A stretch of 64,000 nt of DNA, taken from assembly GCA_046351455.1 (NCBI GenBank), contig JAXLYM010000002.1:558001-622000 (forward strand). Reading direction: 5' to 3'. Under the pieces are notes generated by a model. It searched no databases, was not told where the DNA came from, and saw nothing but the letters and a program-made list of their open reading frames with translations. Shown one piece after another: positions 35,575 through 47,094 of the stretch (position 1 is its first letter; each line of letters begins with the position of its first letter). Source of the stretch: JADJRH01 sp046351455 (lineage in GTDB: Bacteria; Myxococcota_A; Polyangia; Polyangiales; Polyangiaceae). A program made the translations under genes and the position numbers.

Positions 35575-35611
35575 CTGGGCTGCGCCGCGACATGCAGCTT
35601 CGGAGCCAGCG

Positions 35612-36916
35612 TCAGTTGCAGAGGTTCGCCGCGCAGGCGCCGTTCACGCAGTCCGTGTTGACGACGCAGATCTTCCCGGTGGCGCACTTCGGGCAGACGG
35701 CGCCGCCGCAGTCCACGTCGGTCTCGCCTGCGTCCAACATCATGTTCGCGCACGTGGCGGGATAGCACTTGTTGCCGGAGCAGGCGCCGCTCGCGCAATC
35801 GGTGCCGGCCGCGCACGCGAGCCCGTCGCCGCACTTCGGGCAGACGGCGCCGCCGCAGTCCACGTCGGTCTCCAGGTTGTCCTTGAGGCCGTCCGTGCAG
35901 CTCGGCATGCAGAGGCCGTTCGTGCACGTGGAGCTCACGCAGTCGGAGTCCAGCGCGCACTTCTTCCCGTTCAGGCACGGGTTGCAGTTGGCGCCGCCGC
36001 AGTCCGCGTCGGTCTCCCCGTTGTCGAGGAGCTTGTCGGTGCAGGAGGGCTGACAGACGCCGCCCACGCACGTGTCGCCGACACAGTCGGTGTCGACGAG
36101 GCATTTCTTTCCAGGGGGGCAGTCGTTGCACTGGCCACCACCGCAGTCCACGTCCGTCTCCGTCTGGTCCAGAAAGCCGTCTTCGCAGAGCGTGCCGCCG
36201 GTGCAGTGCGTGCCCTGGCACACGCCGCTGATGCAGTCGGTGGCGACGCTGCACGTCTTTCCGCCGCCGCACTTCGCGCAGTTCGGACCGCCGCAGTCCA
36301 CGTCCGTCTCCTGCCCGTTCTTCGTGCCGTTGCCGCAGCTCGCGGGGGCGCAGCGGTCCATCACGGTGCAGTAGCCGTCGGCGCAGTCCGTATTCTCCAG
36401 GCAATGGAGTCCCTGCGCGCACCCGGGGCACGGGCCGCCGCAGTCCACGTCCGTCTCGTTGCCGTCGGCGTCACCGCTCATGCAAGTCGAGACACATTGT
36501 TGGCCCTGGCAGAGCGTCCCTTTGCAGTCCGCGTCGGAGTTGCAGCCGACGCAGTTGCCCATCCCGTCGCACACCTTGCCAGTCGCCGACACGCACGAGG
36601 CGCCGGCCATCGCCGGGGTCGCAACGCACGAGCCGGAGAGGCATTGATACCCCTTCACGCACATGGACGGAGCGGGGCAGTCCATGACGGTGACGCAGCC
36701 GATCGAGCCGCCGGTGCCGCCGGAAGAGGTGGTGTTCCCGCCGGTGTTGCCGGTGCTGGAAGAGGTGGTGTTCCCGCCGGCGCCGCCGCCCCCCTGCGAC
36801 GTCGAAGAGGTCGACTCGACGTATTCGTTGTCGAGCCCGAAGATCTGCGCGCAGCCCCAGGTCCCCGCGGAGACGGCGAGGACCGCACACGCCCGGAGAA
36901 GACCCATCTTCGCCAT
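35612..36916 (-). CDS. Cys-rich repeat lipoprotein
   Basis: A 434-residue exported lipoprotein of unknown function. Signal peptide with lipobox GTWGC, then a Gly/Ser/Thr/Asn-rich linker, then about six repeats of roughly 45-50 residues built on ETDVDCGGxxCxxC followed by CxxxxDCxxGxC. Each repeat has six to eight Cys and probably folds as a small disulfide module; such repeats are expanded in myxobacterial surface proteins. The ATG overlaps the preceding stop (TGATG), with AGGGAG upstream, so it is co-translated with the PEGA-like protein and the Ser/Thr kinase. Adhesion or ligand display is a guess. Confidence 0.85.
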   Translation of the reverse strand: MAKMGLLRACAVLAVSAGTWGCAQIFGLDNEYVESTSSTSQGGGGAGGNTTSSSTGNTGGNTTSSGGTGGSIGCVTVMDCPAPSMCVKGYQCLSGSCVATPAMAGASCVSATGKVCDGMGNCVGCNSDADCKGTLCQGQQCVSTCMSGDADGNETDVDCGGPCPGCAQGLHCLENTDCADGYCTVMDRCAPASCGNGTKNGQETDVDCGGPNCAKCGGGKTCSVATDCISGVCQGTHCTGGTLCEDGFLDQTETDVDCGGGQCNDCPPGKKCLVDTDCVGDTCVGGVCQPSCTDKLLDNGETDADCGGANCNPCLNGKKCALDSDCVSSTCTNGLCMPSCTDGLKDNLETDVDCGGAVCPKCGDGLACAAGTDCASGACSGNKCYPATCANMMLDAGETDVDCGGAVCPKCATGKICVVNTDCVNGACAANLCN

Positions 36917-37923
36917 CAGAAGCTCCCTCGAACACCCACCATCGACCCCGAGAGCCCGAGCGGCGCCGCCTGCACGACGAGCGCGCCCGTGCCGGACGCC
37001 TTCTTCTTCGGCGCCGTGATCAGGAGCGCCGCCGAGACGCCCACCAGCGCGGCGCCCGCCGCGAGCCCGATCGTCGCGACGGTGCCGAACGTCTTGCCGT
37101 CGTTGCCCGCGGCCACGCCCTCCGGCGAACAGGCCTTCACGCCCGGCGAGGCGTCTCTGCAATTGGCGTCCACGACGTCCTTCTTCATCATCATGAGGCC
37201 GAACGTCACGCCGCCCGCCGCGAGCGCCAGCACGCCCGCGCCGCCCACGGCATACGCGGCGACCCGGCGCACGTCCGTGGCGCTCTTCGCGGTGGGGGCG
37301 GCGGTCGCGACGGGTCCGGCGGTCTTCTCGGGAGCCTTCGCGGCGCGCACGTCGAGCGTGACGGCGTTCGTCTGCCCCTTCTCCACGGTCACCTTCGTCT
37401 CCGTCGCGGTCCCGTCCGGGGTCGTCGCGATCACGGTGTATTCCGAAGGCTCCAGCGGGACCGGCAGGTGGAGCGCGGCGTCGTCGATGGTCTTCCCCGC
37501 GACGGACACCTTGGTGCCGGCGGGCGCGTCCGCGGGCAGGAGGAAGGTGATCTGGCCGATGAGCTTCGCGAGCTTCTCCCGCTTGGCGCGCGCGTCCTTC
37601 TCCCGGGTGCCTTGTTTGGCCTGCTTGTCTTTGGGGAGGGTCGCGTAGACGTCGAGGTACTCCCCGTAACGAACGAAGGAGACGGCGTTGCGCCCGCGGA
37701 GCGCCTCGCACTCGGCGAGGGTGAACAGGGTGCCGGGGAAAGGGGCCAGTCTCTGGCTCTCTTCGAGGAGCGGACAAGCGGAGTCGTACTTCTTCGCTTC
37801 CATCTGCGAGAGGGCCTGATCGAAGAGCTGCTTCGATTGGTCCTTGTCGTCGGCGCTGGCGGTGCCGGCGAGCGAGAGGAGGACCAGAGTCAGCGGGGCG
37901 AAAAGCTTCCGGAGGCTGAGCAT
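36916..37923 (-). CDS. Exported TPR/PEGA-like membrane-anchored protein
   Basis: A 335-residue protein. A signal peptide (LTLVLLSLAGTASA) is followed by a TPR-like helical pair (KQLFDQALSQMEAKKYDSACPLLEESQRL) and a beta domain of PEGA type (ITFLLPADAPAGTKVSVAGK, EPSEYTVIATTPDG). Two predicted membrane helices (VAAYAVGGAGVLALAAGGVTF and TVATIGLAAGAALVGVSAAL) flank a short Cys-containing loop. This architecture is very common next to myxobacterial Ser/Thr kinases and is thought to be periplasmic, bound to the envelope. It sits 28 bases after the kinase and overlaps the Cys-rich lipoprotein gene. Confidence 0.8.
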   Translation of the reverse strand: MLSLRKLFAPLTLVLLSLAGTASADDKDQSKQLFDQALSQMEAKKYDSACPLLEESQRLAPFPGTLFTLAECEALRGRNAVSFVRYGEYLDVYATLPKDKQAKQGTREKDARAKREKLAKLIGQITFLLPADAPAGTKVSVAGKTIDDAALHLPVPLEPSEYTVIATTPDGTATETKVTVEKGQTNAVTLDVRAAKAPEKTAGPVATAAPTAKSATDVRRVAAYAVGGAGVLALAAGGVTFGLMMMKKDVVDANCRDASPGVKACSPEGVAAGNDGKTFGTVATIGLAAGAALVGVSAALLITAPKKKASGTGALVVQAAPLGLSGSMVGVRGSF

Positions 37924-37951
37924 CGCTGTTCTGGGGGCGAGTGGAGCCGGC

Positions 37952-40417
<2,466 letters not shown>

Positions 40418-40587
40418 GAGGGAACCGCGAGAGTAAGCGAAACCCCGCCACGTTTTGAAGGATTTTGCGCAACGTCCGCGCGGATCCCCCCACAGAACCC
40501 GTCCCCGAAAAAAGTGAGCCTCGCCGCATCGGGTCGCGGCACGCGCCTCGGGAGGTCCACCCGTTCAGCTCGCGCGCGCAGCGTCTG

Positions 40588-42528
40588 CTAAAGCTCCTTC
40601 TCCATCTGGTACAGGCGCTCTTCGAGATCGATCTTCTTCGGCGCGGGGCGCGGCGGGCTGGTGATCGGAGCGCCCGGGCTCGGGGAGTACGGCGAGGGCG
40701 CGGCCTGCTTGCGGCGCACGTCCAGGATGAGGGAAGAGGGATAATCGACCTGATAAGAGATGCGGATCTTCTGCTCTTCGTGGGGTTTCAGGGTGAGCGT
40801 CCAGCGGTAGATGCCCTTCGAGTCGGGCTTCTCCGTGGGAGAGATCTTCACGTTGGTGACGCGGATATCCGTATTCTCGGACACCGGCACGCGCTCGGCC
40901 AGGACCAGAGTCGCGTCGCGATCGGAGAGGTTCTTGACGGTGGTGACGAAGGAGAGCTGCATGCGATTCTTCGTGTCGCGGACGAGCGAGCTCTGCTTCT
41001 TGTCGAGCTCGCGCGTGAGCTTGATCTGGTCGGCGACGCTGAAGAACACCGAGAAGTCCTCTCCATCGGCCACGAAGTCCACGTCCGTCATCCCGAGGAA
41101 CGCCCCGTCGCGATAGCGCCCCGCGCTGCCCGGCAAGAGGGGCTGACCGGTCTTGTTGGTCATCTCCAGCGCGACGGCCGCGTTGAGCGACTCCTCCGGG
41201 ACGGCGATGATCTTGCGCGTCGCCTTGAGCTTGCTCGCGCCGATGCGCAGGCGGATGGAGCGCCCGTCGGAGCGGATGATCGCCGGATCCTTCGCGGTGA
41301 AGTGCGCCGTCGTGCCGCGCGCCGAGAGCCCCTGGAAGATCTCCACGGTGTGGCTCTGCGTGCGCTCGAAAGAGGCATAGTTGGAGGCGTAGGTCTGCTC
41401 GAACTGGTCAATCTCGGACACCGCGTGGGAGGGCGCCTGATTCATCCGGTTCCAGGACCGATTCTGCTCGTAGAACTTCTGCTGCGCGCTGCTGAAGGAG
41501 GTGATTTGCCGCGTCACCGTGCGCGAGGTGTCCTGTGTCTTGCCGAGCGCCAGCATCTCCAGCTCCGGGATGTTCTCGCTGTCGGAGGCCGATTGTGTGG
41601 AGAACGAGAGATCGGCGTTGGTCCAGTCTTCTCCGGTGGTCTGCGTCACGACGGCGAAGGACGTCAATTCCACGTTGTCCGGATCGGCGGCGGTGGTGCG
41701 GACCTCGTGCATGGGCTCCCACGTGGCGCCGGGCGTGGCGTACGTGAGCGTGAGCGTGGCCGGCTCGCTCTTGGTGCTCTGGACGGTGACGAGGACGGTC
41801 GTCTCTTCCAGCTTGGTGAGGCGGCGCAGCTCCTCCAGGTTGCGCGCGCTCGCGTCCACCTCCGGCGCGAGCTGCTCCCGCGCGAGGACCGCGTCCCGCC
41901 GGGCCGCGGCGGTCTTGCGGAGAGTGCCAGTCACGAAATCGATGACCTGCCCGTAGGTGTCCACTTTGATGTCGTGCGTGACGGCGTCCTTGGACAGCTT
42001 CTCGACCGAGAACACCTTGATCGAGTCCACGTGCTCGGCCTGTTGATTGAGGATCGCGAGCTCGTCGTCGACGGCCTGGAGCTTCTGGAGAAGGGCCTTG
42101 TGCTTGAGCTCCGCCTTGCGAAACCCCTCGTCCGTCGACCGAGCGAGGAACCGCCGATCGACCGTCACGTCGACGATCTTGCCCGCGCTGGTGGCGGCCC
42201 GCACGCTCCCCTCGTCGACCCAGCCCGGCAGCTTCTTGAAGCGAAACACGGTAGGTTCGAGCCCGATCGCCACCGGAGCCTCGCGGACGATGAGCGCGCG
42301 GTCGGAGTAGACTGTCACTTTGGAGATGCGGGAGGCGACCCCTTTATCGGCGGGATCTTCCGGTTTGTCCGCCACCTCCGCGGCGAGCGTGAAGACAGGG
42401 GGAGTCGGGGAGGACGCGTGTGCGGTCGGCGGCGCGACCGGCCCTGACTGACTCACGCATCCGAGGGACGCCGACAGCACCAGACCGGCGGCAAAGAGGC
42501 TTGGCACCAGGCCATTCGTCGTGGACAT
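40588..42528 (-). CDS. DUF4139/mucoidy-inhibitor MuiA-like lipoprotein
   Basis: A 646-residue lipoprotein. Signal peptide with lipobox SASLGC, then an N-terminal DUF4140-like strand region (SKVTVYSDRALIVREAPVAI), a coiled-coil (ELKHKALLQKLQAVDDELAIL), and a beta-rich DUF4139 body containing YATPGATWEPMHEVRT, TGEDWTNADLSFST and KNLSDRDATLVLAERVPVSE with the conserved end RWTLTLKPHEEQKIRISYQV. The family was named for a mucoidy phenotype; the molecular role is unknown. The C-terminus is Pro-rich and then charged. Divergent from the large Cys-rich lipoprotein gene, with about 237 bases between that show no clear element. Confidence 0.85.
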   Translation of the reverse strand: MSTTNGLVPSLFAAGLVLSASLGCVSQSGPVAPPTAHASSPTPPVFTLAAEVADKPEDPADKGVASRISKVTVYSDRALIVREAPVAIGLEPTVFRFKKLPGWVDEGSVRAATSAGKIVDVTVDRRFLARSTDEGFRKAELKHKALLQKLQAVDDELAILNQQAEHVDSIKVFSVEKLSKDAVTHDIKVDTYGQVIDFVTGTLRKTAAARRDAVLAREQLAPEVDASARNLEELRRLTKLEETTVLVTVQSTKSEPATLTLTYATPGATWEPMHEVRTTAADPDNVELTSFAVVTQTTGEDWTNADLSFSTQSASDSENIPELEMLALGKTQDTSRTVTRQITSFSSAQQKFYEQNRSWNRMNQAPSHAVSEIDQFEQTYASNYASFERTQSHTVEIFQGLSARGTTAHFTAKDPAIIRSDGRSIRLRIGASKLKATRKIIAVPEESLNAAVALEMTNKTGQPLLPGSAGRYRDGAFLGMTDVDFVADGEDFSVFFSVADQIKLTRELDKKQSSLVRDTKNRMQLSFVTTVKNLSDRDATLVLAERVPVSENTDIRVTNVKISPTEKPDSKGIYRWTLTLKPHEEQKIRISYQVDYPSSLILDVRRKQAAPSPYSPSPGAPITSPPRPAPKKIDLEERLYQMEKEL

Positions 42529-42765
42529 GGGCCACGTCTACGTCCAGACCGGGTCCTCGGGTCTACGAAACATTCGCCGGCGGGCGGCAACTCTTGCCTT
42601 GTGCGGCAACAATTGCGCAGGACGAAGCGCCGAAGGGCTCGGATCTAGAGAATTTTCGTCGACCGGGTGAACGAAACGAAACCCGCTCGCAACGGGCAGG
42701 AGAAGCGCGCGCCTGGAGGGACCCCTCACGGCCGTCGCCATGCCGCGAGAGGAGCTGGAGGAGCG

Positions 42766-45417
42766 ATGTTCGAACCACAGGCGAGATGGTGGCAGTGCTG
42801 GGGGATCGCGTTCGTCCTCGTGGCGCTGCTCGGCTGCGAAGGCACCATCGTCAACGGGGGCTCCGCCGGCGGCGAGTCGTCCTCCTCGACCGCCACCGCG
42901 GGGGCCGGCGGCGCGACGGACAGCACGAGCGGCACGGGAGCCACCGCCGGCTCGACCACCGGCACGGGCGGCACGGGCGCAGGCGGCACGAGCACGGGCG
43001 GCACGAGCACGGGCGGCACCGGCACGGGCGGCACCGGCGGAGTGCCCTGTACGACCCCGGCCGACTGCGGCGTACCCGCCGGCTGCCTCGTGAACACGTG
43101 CGTGAATCAAGTCTGCGGCACGGCCCCGAAGGCGAACGGCTCCGCCTGCGACGACGGCAACGCCTGCACGAAGACGGATACATGCCAATCCGGCGCCTGC
43201 GTGGGAGCGAGCCCGGTGACCTGCGCCGCGCCGGACGCCTGCCACGACGCCGGCACCTGCAATCCGGCGACAGGCACGTGCTCGAACCCCAACAAGGCGG
43301 ACGGCTCCACGTGCGATGACGGCAATGCCTGCACGGCCACGGATACATGCCAATCCGGCGCCTGCGTGGGAGCGAGCCCCGTCATCTGCACCGCGTCCGA
43401 CGCGTGCCACGACGCCGGCACCTGCAATCCGGCGACAGGCATGTGCACGAACCCCAACAAGGCCAATGGCTCGGCGTGCGATGACGGCAACCCCTGCACC
43501 AAGACGGATGCATGCCAGTCCGGACTCTGCCTCGGCACGAACCCGGTGATCTGCACCGCCTCCGACGCGTGCCACAACGCCGGCACCTGCGACCCGGCGA
43601 CAGGCATGTGCTCGAACCCCAACAAGGCCAATGGCTCCCCCTGCAACGACGGAAACGCCTGCACGAAGACGGATGTTTGCCAGCTCGGAGCCTGCATCGG
43701 GACGAACCCGGTGACCTGCACCGCCTCCAATGCCTGCCACGACGTGGGGACTTGCAATCCGGCGACAGGCGTGTGCTCGAACCCCAACAAGGCGGACGGC
43801 TCTCCGTGCAACGACTCGAACGCTTGCACGGCGACGGACACGTGCCAGTCGGGCACCTGCATCGGAGCGAGCCCGGTCGTGTGCACCGCCTCCGACGCGT
43901 GCCACAACGCCGGGAGCTGTATTCCGGCGACAGGCGCGTGCACGAATCCGATCAAGGCCAACGGCACTTCGTGCAGCGACGGCAACGCCTGCACGCAGAC
44001 GGACACGTGCCAGTCGGGAGCCTGCGTCGGCGGGAGCTCGGTGAACTGCGGGGCCTCGGACCCGTGCCACGTCGCGGGCACTTGCAACCCGGCCACCGGC
44101 GTGTGCTCCAACCCGAACAAGGCGGACGGCTCTGCCTGCAATGACTTCAACGCCTGCACCCAGACGGATACGTGCCAGTCCGGCGCGTGCGTGGGTGCCA
44201 ATCCGGTGACGTGCGCCGCGCTCGACGCGTGCCACGTCGCCGGCGTGTGCGCGCCCGCGACGGGCTGCTCGAACCCGAACAAGCCCAACGGCGCGGCGTG
44301 CGACGACAACAACCTCTGCACGCAGACCGATGCCTGCCAGTCGGGCGCGTGCGTCGGCGCGAACCCCGTTGTTTGCGGCGGTTCCCAGATGTGCATCGGG
44401 GGGGCGTGCCTGGACACCTTCGCGCCGAGCAACCTCGACCCTCTCACGTGCCAGTCTCCCGGAGCGACGGATTTGATTGTCGCGGTGGGCAACGTGACGA
44501 CGCTCTCCACGGACTCGGGCTGCGATGTGGTGAAGACGCAGGTCGGCGCGCCGGACATCTGTGTTCACAAGTACGCTCACGTGGCCATTCACGGGACGCT
44601 GAAGGCCTCCGGGGCGCGCGTCCTCGCGATCGTCGCGACGACGGACATGGTGATTGACGGCCTCGTCGACGTGTCGGCTCAATGGGAGGTCAACGGCCCT
44701 GGCCACGCGGCGATCTACGGCGGTGGTTATGGCACGGCCAGCGGGTCCGGGGCGCCGGCGTTCGGCACTCCGGAGCTCATCCCGATCTCGGGCGGCTCTC
44801 CGGGCGACGATCAGACCGGAGGCATGTTCGGGTGCACCAACAAGGGCGGAGGCGGCGGCGGCGGCCTGGAGCTCGTGTCGTGCGGCAATGTCTCCATCAG
44901 CGGAACCATCAACGCGGGCGGCGGCGGCGGGACGTGCTCCCTGTACATCGGCAAGAACGGCGGCAGCGGCGGCGCGGTGCTCATTGAAGGCCTGACGGTG
45001 ACCATCTCCGGCGGCGTGTATGCCAATGGCGGCGGAGGAGGCGGCGGAGAGGTCGAATCCACGGTGGAGGTGATCATGATCACCGGCAACCCCGGCTCGA
45101 ACGCGAACCTCTCGCTCACCCCGGCGGCGGGCGCCTCTCCGACGGGGGGAGACTGTGACGGCTCCGGCGCGCCCGGCGGGAGCGGCGGCACCGAGCAGTT
45201 CGCGCCGGGGCCTGCCGGATCGTATTCTGCGACCTGCACCACCTGCGCGGGCGGCTGTGGATTCGGCCCCTGTTACTTGGGTTGTTGCCAGTGTCGCATG
45301 GGCGGAGCGGGCGGCGCGGTAGGCCGGATCCGCATCAACACCGTCTCTGCCCCGCCGACGCTGACCGGCTCCACCTTCAGCCCCGCCCCGACCACCGGCG
45401 CAGCCGCGCTCAACTGA
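42766..45417 (+). CDS. Large Cys-rich repeat lipoprotein with Gly-rich C-terminal beta region
   Basis: An 883-residue exported protein. Signal peptide with lipobox LVALLGC, a long Gly/Thr/Ser linker, then eight tandem 55-residue repeats (NGSACDDGNACTKTDTCQSG, then CVGASPVTC, CHDAGTCNPATG and CSNPNKA) with eight Cys each. The C-terminal 330 residues are Gly-rich and resemble a beta-helix (GLELVSCGNVSISGTINAGG, GAVLIEGLTVTISGGVYANG), ending in a Cys cluster and VGRIRINTVSAP. GGAGGAG precedes the ATG, which decides the start. Probably a surface-exposed adhesin-like or scaffold protein; function unknown. Confidence 0.87.
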   Translation: MFEPQARWWQCWGIAFVLVALLGCEGTIVNGGSAGGESSSSTATAGAGGATDSTSGTGATAGSTTGTGGTGAGGTSTGGTSTGGTGTGGTGGVPCTTPADCGVPAGCLVNTCVNQVCGTAPKANGSACDDGNACTKTDTCQSGACVGASPVTCAAPDACHDAGTCNPATGTCSNPNKADGSTCDDGNACTATDTCQSGACVGASPVICTASDACHDAGTCNPATGMCTNPNKANGSACDDGNPCTKTDACQSGLCLGTNPVICTASDACHNAGTCDPATGMCSNPNKANGSPCNDGNACTKTDVCQLGACIGTNPVTCTASNACHDVGTCNPATGVCSNPNKADGSPCNDSNACTATDTCQSGTCIGASPVVCTASDACHNAGSCIPATGACTNPIKANGTSCSDGNACTQTDTCQSGACVGGSSVNCGASDPCHVAGTCNPATGVCSNPNKADGSACNDFNACTQTDTCQSGACVGANPVTCAALDACHVAGVCAPATGCSNPNKPNGAACDDNNLCTQTDACQSGACVGANPVVCGGSQMCIGGACLDTFAPSNLDPLTCQSPGATDLIVAVGNVTTLSTDSGCDVVKTQVGAPDICVHKYAHVAIHGTLKASGARVLAIVATTDMVIDGLVDVSAQWEVNGPGHAAIYGGGYGTASGSGAPAFGTPELIPISGGSPGDDQTGGMFGCTNKGGGGGGGLELVSCGNVSISGTINAGGGGGTCSLYIGKNGGSGGAVLIEGLTVTISGGVYANGGGGGGGEVESTVEVIMITGNPGSNANLSLTPAAGASPTGGDCDGSGAPGGSGGTEQFAPGPAGSYSATCTTCAGGCGFGPCYLGCCQCRMGGAGGAVGRIRINTVSAPPTLTGSTFSPAPTTGAAALN
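43132..44390 (+). repeat. Eight-copy 165-bp coding repeat
   Basis: The unit beginning gcgaacggctccgcctgcga repeats at a strict 165-base period (55 codons). Adjacent copies differ at a small share of positions, consistent with recent expansion or gene conversion. Confidence 0.9.
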
Positions 45418-45473
45418 CCCCTTCCTGCGGATATTGAGCAGCTCTGCCGGATCGTCGAGCAAGTCTCTTCGAA

Positions 45474-45514
45474 GAGGGCTTCGGCGGATTCGTACGGGCG
45501 GCCCTCGGCGCGGG
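45474..45514 (-). pseudogene. Remnant of an hsdS 3' end; left copy of a 41-bp direct repeat
   Basis: The 41 bases match 48849-48889 inside hsdS with one mismatch and the same orientation. Read leftward they encode RAEGRPYESAEAL, equal to the C-terminal RAEGRPYESAESL of the functional HsdS. Sequence on both sides is unrelated to hsdS, so this is a severed fragment. It lies 147 bases before the toxin gene. Confidence 0.75.
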
Positions 45515-45623
45515 ACAGGGATGTTGCCCCCCCTCGTCGTGCTCGCGGCTACGCCGCTGCGCGCGCCGGTCCCCCCGACAAGCGTCGCGCTCCGCGCGCC
45601 GCGGGGGGGACGGGCCTCGCGGG

Positions 45624-45652
45624 TTGACAAGGCCGCTGTCCTCGGCTTGGAT
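45624..45652 (+). promoter_or_regulatory. Candidate sigma-70-type promoter of the toxin gene, leaderless
   Basis: A perfect TTGACA -35 element at 45624 is followed after 17 bases by TTGGAT at 45647, a weak -10. Transcription would begin almost at the ATG at 45661, which has no Shine-Dalgarno sequence, so a leaderless message is suggested. Confidence 0.4.
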
Positions 45653-45660
45653 GCGCCGCC

Positions 45661-47094
45661 ATGCGACGTGTGCGGAGGGCTCTCGGGTGGGTGTGGCTGG
45701 CGTTCGTTTTTGCATTTCTGGCTGCGTTCGGGGGGACGGCGCGAGCGCAGCAGAAGCCGGGGCAGGCGCAGGCGCCGTTCACGAAGATCTACGTCTGTGT
45801 CAAGCCGCCCAACGTCCAGAAAGAAGTCATTGCGTGGTCCTATGTCTCCGGCAATGACAAGATCATCGCGCGGCCGGATTACGAGAAGGAGTATCCGGGA
45901 AAGACCGTCTACGTCTACAACCCCAGCGCGCCGCCCGGGAACACCAAGCTTCTCCCGATCCCGTACAACACACTCCCTTGCGATCCTGTACCGGATCCGC
46001 CGGCCGCAGAGACGCCGGCGGCTCCGAAAGATCCGAAGACCGCACCGAAAGCCGGAGGCGGCGGGGGCGGTAGCACAGAAGGCAGCGGTGCTGGGAGTGG
46101 GAGCGGCTCCGGGAGTGGCAGTGGGACTGGCACCAAGAAGAAGGACGATCCGGACGATCCGCCTCCGGGGACGCCGCCCAAGCTGACGCACCCGCCGCCG
46201 CCGGAATGGCACCCTGCCCCGCCGAAGGGTGGAGTCACGCAGAGCTGGCCGCAGACCGTCCTGCCGATCGTCGAGACACCGCACATCCTCCCCAGCGTGG
46301 AGTCCGGTCATGGCGTGTTGCCGATGGCCGGCCTCGGGGGCAAGGGCAGTGTCCTCCCGTCCGCGACCCAGGTCGCGCGTGAGCAGGCCGAAGCGAAAGA
46401 GGCTGCGGCGAAGAAGGCCGCCGAGGCGGCGAAGACTCCCTACGAGAAGTTTTGCGAGCAGATGGCCCTGGCCGGCGGCCTCGCCAACTTGCAGCTCGGC
46501 GAGGACATCCACGCCAAGGACGGCGACAAATACGGAATCCCCGGCGGCAAGAACCCGGACGGCATCAAGAGCGCGACGGCGCAGGCGATCGCCGGAGCGG
46601 TGGGGATCGCAGCGGTCGTGATCACGGCCGGCGGAGCGGACAAGAAGATCTTCGAAGCGCTGTCGAAGGAGGGGGCTCCTCCTATGCTCATTCGGGGTGG
46701 GGAAAAAGCCGCGGAAGAGGCCGCCGAGAAGATGATCCAGGCCGAGGTCGCCAAAAGTGGGGCGGACGCCGCACACCATCTTGCCGAGGCGATGGCCAAG
46801 AATGGGGCCATCGGCGAATACTCCGTGATGGCCAAGTTCACCCAGGGGCTTGGATCGCGTTGGCAGGCGCACCATATTCTGGAGGTGAGCATGGCCAAGG
46901 TCGTGAACGTCACGGCGACGGATCGACTCCCGGCGGTGATCCTCAGCGAAGCACAGCATAAAGCCATGACGGCCGAGTTGAGGATAGCAACAGCCGGTGT
47001 CAGGGATGCCGAAGACCTCTGGGCCGCCTACTGCAAGGCTTACGCGAAACACCCAACTTGGCTTGCAGCCATCCGGGGTTACTTTGGCAAATGA
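45661..47094 (+). CDS. Secreted polymorphic toxin with C-terminal AHH/HNH-type nuclease domain
   Basis: A 477-residue modular protein. Residues 1-34 are a Sec signal peptide (LAFVFAFLAAFGGTARA) without a lipobox Cys. Residues about 35-115 form a small Cys-containing domain; about 116-200 are a Pro/Gly/Ser linker with SGSGSGSGSG; about 240-380 are Ala-rich helical. The last 80 residues read KFTQGLGSRWQAHHILEVSM, then DRLPAVILSEAQHKAM and KHPTWLAAIRGYFGK, the pattern of AHH-type HNH/ENDO VII nuclease toxin domains (His-His-Ile-Leu core plus a later His). The stop overlaps the start of an immunity-like gene (ATGA). Codon use is less GC-biased toward the 3' end, suggesting acquisition. Delivery route is not visible. 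Confidence 0.8.
   Translation: MRRVRRALGWVWLAFVFAFLAAFGGTARAQQKPGQAQAPFTKIYVCVKPPNVQKEVIAWSYVSGNDKIIARPDYEKEYPGKTVYVYNPSAPPGNTKLLPIPYNTLPCDPVPDPPAAETPAAPKDPKTAPKAGGGGGGSTEGSGAGSGSGSGSGSGTGTKKKDDPDDPPPGTPPKLTHPPPPEWHPAPPKGGVTQSWPQTVLPIVETPHILPSVESGHGVLPMAGLGGKGSVLPSATQVAREQAEAKEAAAKKAAEAAKTPYEKFCEQMALAGGLANLQLGEDIHAKDGDKYGIPGGKNPDGIKSATAQAIAGAVGIAAVVITAGGADKKIFEALSKEGAPPMLIRGGEKAAEEAAEKMIQAEVAKSGADAAHHLAEAMAKNGAIGEYSVMAKFTQGLGSRWQAHHILEVSMAKVVNVTATDRLPAVILSEAQHKAMTAELRIATAGVRDAEDLWAAYCKAYAKHPTWLAAIRGYFGK

Noticed and set aside
43132..44390. CRISPR-like or transposon repeat
   Set aside because: The 165-base period is in frame and encodes Cys-rich protein modules.
45418..45660. A second functional hsdS gene
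   Set aside because: Only 41 bases match HsdS; sequence on both sides is unrelated and there is no room for recognition domains.
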